Source: Antiquaquibacter oligotrophicus
GTDB lineage: Bacteria; Actinomycetota; Actinomycetes; Actinomycetales; Microbacteriaceae
DNA: 64,000 bases
Direction of reading: 5' to 3'
NCBI RefSeq assembly: GCF_020535405.1
Contig: NZ_CP085036.1
Coordinates: 1,426,001-1,490,000 of the forward strand
The position numbers and the translations under genes were made by a program. Below, one piece after another: positions 63,572-64,000 of this stretch (positions are counted from its first letter, which is position 1; every line of letters begins with the position of its first letter). The notes beneath the pieces are model-generated. The model was given only the letters and a program-made list of their open reading frames with translations, did no database searches and was not told the origin of the DNA.

Positions 63572-64000
63572 ATGAAGCTAGGTTCACAGAGAGTCGCGCT
63601 GCTCACCGCCGCAGCAGTAGTCGCGACCACCGCCATGGTGGCGGCGCCGGCATACGCCGACACCACCACCATCTACGCCGCGCCGGGAGGGTCGGGCGAG
63701 GCGTGCACCGTTTCCGCACCGTGCTCCATCGAGGGTGCACAAGAGTTCGTGCGGGACTTCCAAGAAGCCCCGACGGGCGACATCACCGTCGAGCTTGCCG
63801 ACGGCCGCTACGAGATCGCCGAGCCGCTCGAGTTCCGCGCGGAGGACGGCGGCCGCGACGGCAGTACGGTTCGCTGGACGGCCGCAAGCGGCGCCAACCC
63901 CGTCATCAGCGGTGCATCCCCCGTCACCGGGTGGACGCTCCACGACGCCGAAAAGAACATCTACGTCGCCGACACTCCCGTAGGCCTCGACAGCCGCAAC
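63572..64000 (+). CDS. Secreted right-handed beta-helix protein, GH141-like (partial)
   Basis: The first 143 residues are in the window. A signal peptide (1-29, ending APAYA) is followed by TTTIYAAPGGSGEACTVSAP, a segment VELADGRYEIAEPLEF and VISGASPVTGWTLHDAEKNI. This arrangement (tag of the type YV-P-GSD, then ADARDAVR-like helix, G-Y-L-L strand and ISGG-VTGW) is typical of secreted parallel beta-helix enzymes, including GH141, a family with alpha-L-fucosidase and xylanase members. In a fucose locus an exo-fucosidase is attractive, but the catalytic part is beyond the window. An aaggga site precedes the ATG. Confidence 0.7.
   Translation, partial: MKLGSQRVALLTAAAVVATTAMVAAPAYADTTTIYAAPGGSGEACTVSAPCSIEGAQEFVRDFQEAPTGDITVELADGRYEIAEPLEFRAEDGGRDGSTVRWTAASGANPVISGASPVTGWTLHDAEKNIYVADTPVGLDSRN

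Overview
The window is a piece of a high-GC actinobacterial chromosome, most likely from the family Microbacteriaceae. The evidence is the gene content and order around the replication origin (CCA-adding enzyme, DUF6049, murJ, trxB, trxA, parB, parA, rsmG, jag, yidC, yidD, rnpA, rpmH, dnaA, oriC, dnaN, a short-form gnd, recF, a DUF721 gene, gyrB, gyrA, DUF3566, tRNA-Ile, tRNA-Ala), three canonical parS sites, strong G/C bias at third codon positions, and many genes whose -10 box lies 6-7 nt before the start codon. The family assignment is inference; no rRNA lies in the window.

Layout. 1-10 kb is mixed housekeeping and accessory DNA: a membrane-associated alpha/beta hydrolase with a small helical partner, a low-molecular-weight phosphatase, purB, small membrane proteins, a HAD phosphatase, a MerR-HEAT regulator with a HEAT-repeat partner under a MerR-type operator, an AlkZ-like DNA glycosylase, an Erm 23S rRNA methyltransferase behind what looks like a leader-peptide attenuator, and a VOC-fold protein between two imperfect inverted repeats. 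10-14 kb carries dnaB, a cluster of DnaA-box-like sites, and the rpsF-ssb-rpsR-rplI operon. 14-39 kb is the origin region listed above, with oriC most likely between dnaA and dnaN at about 29.4-29.7 kb.

From 40 kb to the window end lies a locus for use of L-fucose. A secreted GH95 alpha-L-fucosidase with a cell-wall-binding (CWB2) tail would release fucose outside the cell. A minus-strand operon encodes an ABC importer of the ribose type, an aldo/keto reductase (L-fucose dehydrogenase), an L-fuconolactonase and L-fuconate dehydratase. Divergently transcribed genes encode a 2,4-diketo-3-deoxy-L-fuconate hydrolase (FAH family) and an SDR (2-keto-3-deoxy-L-fuconate dehydrogenase). Together these give the complete non-phosphorylated route from L-fucose to pyruvate plus L-lactate, and an FMN-dependent L-lactate oxidase/dehydrogenase with its GntR/FadR regulator sits in the same cluster to deal with the lactate. 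A ROK-family regulator follows, but its reading frame is broken near position 56,800. A second very large secreted protein (ThuA, sugar dehydrogenase propeller, PKD, CBM6, DUF1349, CWB2) and the start of a secreted beta-helix protein resembling GH141 follow. A short element with core RTCGGAT recurs at five promoters of this locus, inside the -35/-10 spacer in two of them, and is the best candidate for the fucose operator.

Most other open frames are antisense or frame-shifted shadows of these genes, including a 2,080-codon frame opposite the ThuA protein gene.
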